From the NCBI GenBank assembly GCA_028709135.1, contig JAQVXN010000051.1:1-9702 (forward strand): DNA of 9,702 nt. The letters are read 5' to 3'. Under the pieces are notes generated by a model. It had not been told where the DNA came from. It made no database searches and saw only the letters and a list, made by a program, of their open reading frames with translations. Origin of the DNA: Bacteroidaceae bacterium. GTDB lineage: Bacteria > Bacteroidota > Bacteroidia > Bacteroidales > Bacteroidaceae. How positions within the stretch are numbered: position 1 is the first letter of the stretch; every line of letters begins with the position of its first letter. Below are positions 6,871-9,702 of the stretch, piece by piece. Both the position numbers and the translations under genes were made by a program.

Positions 6871-6884
6871 AAGCGCGCGCTTTT
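6871..6884 (+). terminator. Weak possible terminator after miaB
   Basis: AAGCGCGCGCTT (6871-6882) is a perfect 12-bp palindrome followed by TT, starting four bases after the miaB stop. As a hairpin it would have only about a 4-bp stem with a 4-nt loop and a short T-run, so termination would be weak. It may simply be a palindromic site. Confidence 0.3.
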
Positions 6885-6899
6885 CAGCTACGATTTCAC

Positions 6900-6934
6900 T
6901 ACTTTTGCATGAATTTCGATGTAATATAGATTTG
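6900..6934 (+). promoter_or_regulatory. Promoter for the ftsX-DUF3098-uppP-truB unit
   Basis: TTTG at 6904-6907, a 19-bp spacer and TAGATTTG at 6927-6934 match the full Bacteroidota consensus (TTTG, N19-21, TAnnTTTG). This puts the transcription start near 6940, about 20 nt before the ftsX ATG. The upstream box overlaps a second exact TAnnTTTG match, TACTTTTG at 6900-6907, which could be the -7 element of a second start about 27 bp earlier. This is the best-formed promoter in the window. Confidence 0.7.
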
Positions 6935-6960
6935 CACCATAATAAAAACAACTCGTTTTA

Positions 6961-7836
6961 ATGGCAAGTAAAAAGAGACAGAAAGTTCGTGGTAGTGTTA
7001 ATGTAGTTACCTCGTGTATCAGCACGACGCTTGTACTTGTATTATTAGGGACCGTCGTTTTTTTTGTTACTGTGGCCTCACATTTTTCCAGCAGCATAAG
7101 GGAAAATTTTACTGTTTCTCTACTTTTGGATGACGACCTTTCACAAGCTCAGACCTATAATTTACAGACAAAATTGAAAGCAATGAAGTGTGCACGTCTC
7201 GTTACTTACATTTCAAAAGAACGCGCATTGCAAGAACAAACACAGGCTCTAGGAACAGACACCACGAAGTTTATGGGACAAAATCCCATGCCAGCTTCTT
7301 TTGAAGTACATTTAAAAGCTGATTATGCAAACAGCGACAGTCTTAAACAGGTAATCCCAGCTCTTAAGCAAGATCCTTCCATTTTGGACGTATCTTATCC
7401 AGAAAGCCTCATGGAAAGTTTGAATAACAATATTCGCAAAGCAAGTACTATTATGCTGATCATTGCTTTATTATTGGCATTTGTGTCATTTGCTCTCATT
7501 AACAACACCATCAGACTCAATGTACATTCCCATCGGTTCCTGATATACACCATGACATTGGTCGGTGCTAGTTGGAGTTTCATTCGTCGTCCGTTTCTCA
7601 TTAAAGCCTTTTGGATTGGTTTTGTTTCAGCATTCGTCGCGGCAGCTTTTCTAGTTACCGGCATATATGCCATACAAGAATATGAGCCAAATATGATAAG
7701 TCTTATTACATGGGATGTTATGACAGCTACACTTGCTGCCGTCTTTCTTTGTGGTATTTTACTCACATTGCTCTGCGCATTCTTCTCAGTAAATAGGAAC
7801 TTGGGGCTCAACTACGATAAGCTTCATCGCTATTAA
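6961..7836 (+). CDS. ftsX: Cell division protein FtsX
   Basis: FtsX is the membrane subunit of the ABC-transporter-like FtsEX complex. In other bacteria the complex couples ATP hydrolysis by FtsE to control of peptidoglycan hydrolases at the division site. The 291-residue protein has the standard layout: a short basic cytoplasmic N-terminus, TM1 (about 17-39), a periplasmic domain (about 42-160), then TM2 (163-183), TM3 (214-236) and TM4 (254-276). The conserved stretch TMTLVGASWSFIRRPFL (197-213) before TM3 is diagnostic of the FtsX family. FtsE is not adjacent, so its gene must lie elsewhere; separation of ftsE and ftsX is common in Bacteroidota. The gene opens a four-gene unit and is followed after 29 bp by DUF3098. 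Confidence 0.94.
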   Translation: MASKKRQKVRGSVNVVTSCISTTLVLVLLGTVVFFVTVASHFSSSIRENFTVSLLLDDDLSQAQTYNLQTKLKAMKCARLVTYISKERALQEQTQALGTDTTKFMGQNPMPASFEVHLKADYANSDSLKQVIPALKQDPSILDVSYPESLMESLNNNIRKASTIMLIIALLLAFVSFALINNTIRLNVHSHRFLIYTMTLVGASWSFIRRPFLIKAFWIGFVSAFVAAAFLVTGIYAIQEYEPNMISLITWDVMTATLAAVFLCGILLTLLCAFFSVNRNLGLNYDKLHRY

Positions 7837-7865
7837 ACACTTTATTACGAAAATATCTCACAACA

Positions 7866-8156
7866 ATGAATAGAAGAAATTTTGCATTTGACAAGGCTAA
7901 TTTCATTCTTCTTGCAGCAGGAATGATTATCGTTCTCCTTGGTTTTATTCTAATGTCAGGCAGTGGCTCTACAGAGCATGCTTTTAACCCTGATATTTTT
8001 AGTGCACGCCGCATTAAAGTGGCGCCCATTGTTTGTCTCGCTGGTTTTATCTTCATGATTTTTGCTATTTTACACTATCCAAAAAATGGAGATGAGAATG
8101 ACAAAATTATAGATGCTGCCAATAAAGCAACGGCCAGTGATCCTCTAAAAAAATAA
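7866..8156 (+). CDS. DUF3098 small membrane protein
   Basis: This 96-residue protein matches the DUF3098 family of Bacteroidota: it begins NRRNFAFDKANFILL, has two membrane segments (about 12-31 and 51-68), and between them the conserved stretch FNPDIFSARRIKVAPIV (40-56). The C-terminal tail (about 71-96) is hydrophilic and less conserved in appearance. No biochemical function is known to me. Its fixed place between ftsX and uppP suggests a role at the cell envelope, perhaps linked to division or lipid-carrier recycling; that is inference from position. It lies 29 bp after ftsX and 12 bp before uppP. Confidence 0.92.
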   Translation: MNRRNFAFDKANFILLAAGMIIVLLGFILMSGSGSTEHAFNPDIFSARRIKVAPIVCLAGFIFMIFAILHYPKNGDENDKIIDAANKATASDPLKK

Positions 8157-8168
8157 GTTCCAATAAGC

Positions 8169-8999
8169 ATGGACTTATTTCAAACAATTATCATAGCCAT
8201 CGTAGAAGGCTTAACAGAGTTCTTGCCAGTTTCCTCTACGGGCCATATGATTATTGCCCAAAGTTTGTTGGGCGTGGAAAGTACACCTTTTGTAAAAGCA
8301 TTTACTGTTATTATACAGTTTGGTGCTATTCTATCAGTAGTTTGCATTTATTGGAAACGTTTTTTTACAATTCCAGACAAATCAATTGGACTTAAAAGTT
8401 TATTCAATTTTTATGGTAAACTCGTTATAGGAGTTATACCTGCCGTAGTACTTGGGCTTTTGTTTAATGATTCTATCGAAAAAAATTTGGGCAACGTCAC
8501 ATTAGTAGCTTGGATGCTCATGATTGTAGGTATTTTCATGTGTTTTTGCAATAAAATTTTTGGAAACAAAACAGAAGGTGAAAAACTCACCTATAAACGT
8601 TCATTTATTATTGGATTCTTTCAGTGCATTTCCATGATTCCAGGAGTATCTCGTTCATTTGCTACTATCATTGGTGGAATGGCTCAAAAAATGACGCGCA
8701 AAGAGGCCGCGGAGTTTTCTTTTTTCCTTGCAGTACCAACTATGTTCGGAGCAACATGCCTTGAACTTTTCAAAATGTTGAAAGGAGGACAAATGGCTAT
8801 CATTAACGAAGGCAACAATCTCAGCATGCTTATTATTGGCAGTATCGTCTCTTTTATCGTAGCCATAATCGCCATTAAATTTTTCATCCGTTTTCTCACC
8901 AAATACGGTTTTACAGCCTTTGGTATTTATCGTATTATTGTAGGTGGACTCATTTTACTCTTGCTGCATTATGGATTTTCATTACAAATGGTTGGATAA
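8169..8999 (+). CDS. uppP: Undecaprenyl-diphosphatase UppP (BacA)
   Basis: UppP removes one phosphate from undecaprenyl diphosphate in the cytoplasmic membrane, regenerating the lipid carrier used for peptidoglycan and surface polysaccharides. Overproduction gives bacitracin resistance in other bacteria. The 276-residue length is normal. Both signature regions are intact: the N-terminal EGLTEFLPVSSTGH (13-26, with Glu13, Glu17, Ser23 and His26) and IPGVSRS (157-163, with Arg162). The rest is strongly hydrophobic with several membrane segments, matching the BacA fold. The stop codon overlaps the truB start by one base (TAATG), which suggests translational coupling. No anomaly is seen. Confidence 0.97.
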   Translation: MDLFQTIIIAIVEGLTEFLPVSSTGHMIIAQSLLGVESTPFVKAFTVIIQFGAILSVVCIYWKRFFTIPDKSIGLKSLFNFYGKLVIGVIPAVVLGLLFNDSIEKNLGNVTLVAWMLMIVGIFMCFCNKIFGNKTEGEKLTYKRSFIIGFFQCISMIPGVSRSFATIIGGMAQKMTRKEAAEFSFFLAVPTMFGATCLELFKMLKGGQMAIINEGNNLSMLIIGSIVSFIVAIIAIKFFIRFLTKYGFTAFGIYRIIVGGLILLLLHYGFSLQMVG

Positions 9000-9702
9000 T
9001 GGATTTTCAACAAGGCGAAATACTTCCTTTTTACAAACCGTATGAATGGACCTCGTTCGGTCTTGTTTCTCGCGTTCGGCACATTCTCACTGACCGTTTA
9101 GGAACAAAAATAAAAATAGGGCATGCTGGCACACTGGATCCTTTAGCTACAGGAGTCATCATTTTATGCACAGGACGTGCGACCAAACGAGTCGAAGAAA
9201 TTCAACAACATACAAAAGAATATATAGCAACACTAAAATTAGGTGCTACAACAGCAAGTTATGATCGTGAACATCCTGAAAATGCTATATTTCCAACGGG
9301 TCATATCACTCAAGACCTTGTTGTAAATGTACTTCAAAAATTTGTTGGAAAAATTGAACAAATTCCACCCGAATACTCTGCCTGTAAAATTGGAGGCGAA
9401 CACGCATACAAGCTGATTCGCAAAGGGCAAGAAGTTCTATTAAAACCAAAAACACTTATCATTGATGAAATTGAACTTCTTTCATACGAACTGCCAGAAA
9501 TACAAATCAGAGTTGTTTGCAGTAAAGGCACTTACATTCGTGCTTTAGCACGTGATATCGGAGCCGCACTAGACAGCGGAGCCTACTTAACCGCTCTTAA
9601 ACGCACCCGCATAGGCTCAGTAACATTGGCTGACTGCCTTACACTCGAGGACTTTCCAAATTGGCTAGACAAACAAACTCTTTTTAATCAAACAGAAACT
9701 AC
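8999..9702 (+). CDS. truB: tRNA pseudouridine(55) synthase TruB (3' end outside window)
   Basis: TruB converts U55 in the T-loop of most tRNAs to pseudouridine. The start ATG at 8999 uses the last A of the uppP stop. The reading frame stays open for 234 codons to the window edge, so the C-terminus is missing. The opening is MDFQQGEILPFYKPYEWTSF. The catalytic motif is GHAGTLDPLATGVI (41-54), with the nucleophile Asp47. Further family motifs are IPPEYSACKIGGEHAYKLIRKG (a conserved stretch near residues 122-143) and CSKGTYIRALARDIG (about 174-188). The sequence matches TruB through the catalytic domain, with no frameshift. In many Bacteroidota queA follows truB, which would lie beyond this window. 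Confidence 0.96.
   Translation, partial: MDFQQGEILPFYKPYEWTSFGLVSRVRHILTDRLGTKIKIGHAGTLDPLATGVIILCTGRATKRVEEIQQHTKEYIATLKLGATTASYDREHPENAIFPTGHITQDLVVNVLQKFVGKIEQIPPEYSACKIGGEHAYKLIRKGQEVLLKPKTLIIDEIELLSYELPEIQIRVVCSKGTYIRALARDIGAALDSGAYLTALKRTRIGSVTLADCLTLEDFPNWLDKQTLFNQTET

Noticed and set aside
7395..7811. 138-codon - strand frame antisense to ftsX
   Set aside because: It is the shadow of a well-conserved FtsX sequence; no promoter or start signal supports it.

Overview
The window comes from an AT-rich member of the Bacteroidota, most likely the order Bacteroidales. Three things support this. Several genes are preceded by the Bacteroidota promoter element TAnnTTTG. The leaders before start codons are A-rich and lack a strong Shine-Dalgarno sequence. 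The gene set is typical of the group: a HAD-hotdog fusion protein, and ftsX followed by a DUF3098 gene, uppP and truB. Genus cannot be decided from the sequence alone.

Layout: positions 1-648 hold no convincing gene. They contain a 15-bp direct repeat, a 21-bp tandem array of GACGC/GCGTC dyads, a loose inverted repeat and a promoter-like element before the first gene. Next come two + strand genes that probably form a membrane-protein operon: a short NfeD-family protein (649-1128) and an SPFH/stomatin-like protein (1193-2170). A secreted protein with a GH5-like (cellulase-fold) domain and a long Asn/Ser/Gln-rich tail follows (2327-3892). Its GH5 active site looks damaged. A perfect 21-bp hairpin (3909-3960) separates it from a convergent - strand gene (4069-5301) encoding a HAD phosphatase fused to a hotdog thioesterase, a type linked to menaquinone synthesis in Bacteroidales.

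From 5302 onward all genes are on the + strand: miaB (tRNA methylthiolation, 5547-6866), then ftsX (6961-7836), a DUF3098 small membrane protein (7866-8156), uppP (8169-8999) and truB (8999 to the window end, incomplete). The last four are tightly packed, and uppP and truB share one base (TAATG), so they form one transcription unit. A well-formed Bacteroidota promoter lies just before ftsX. The unit joins cell division (FtsX), lipid-carrier recycling for peptidoglycan (UppP) and tRNA modification (TruB).

Most of the window is ordinary core genome. The items most worth a second look are the GH5-like protein lacking its nucleophile, the phased dyad array at 229-306, and the altered motif IV in the HAD-hotdog fusion. 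I saw no CRISPR array, insertion sequence, tRNA, rRNA or defence system.
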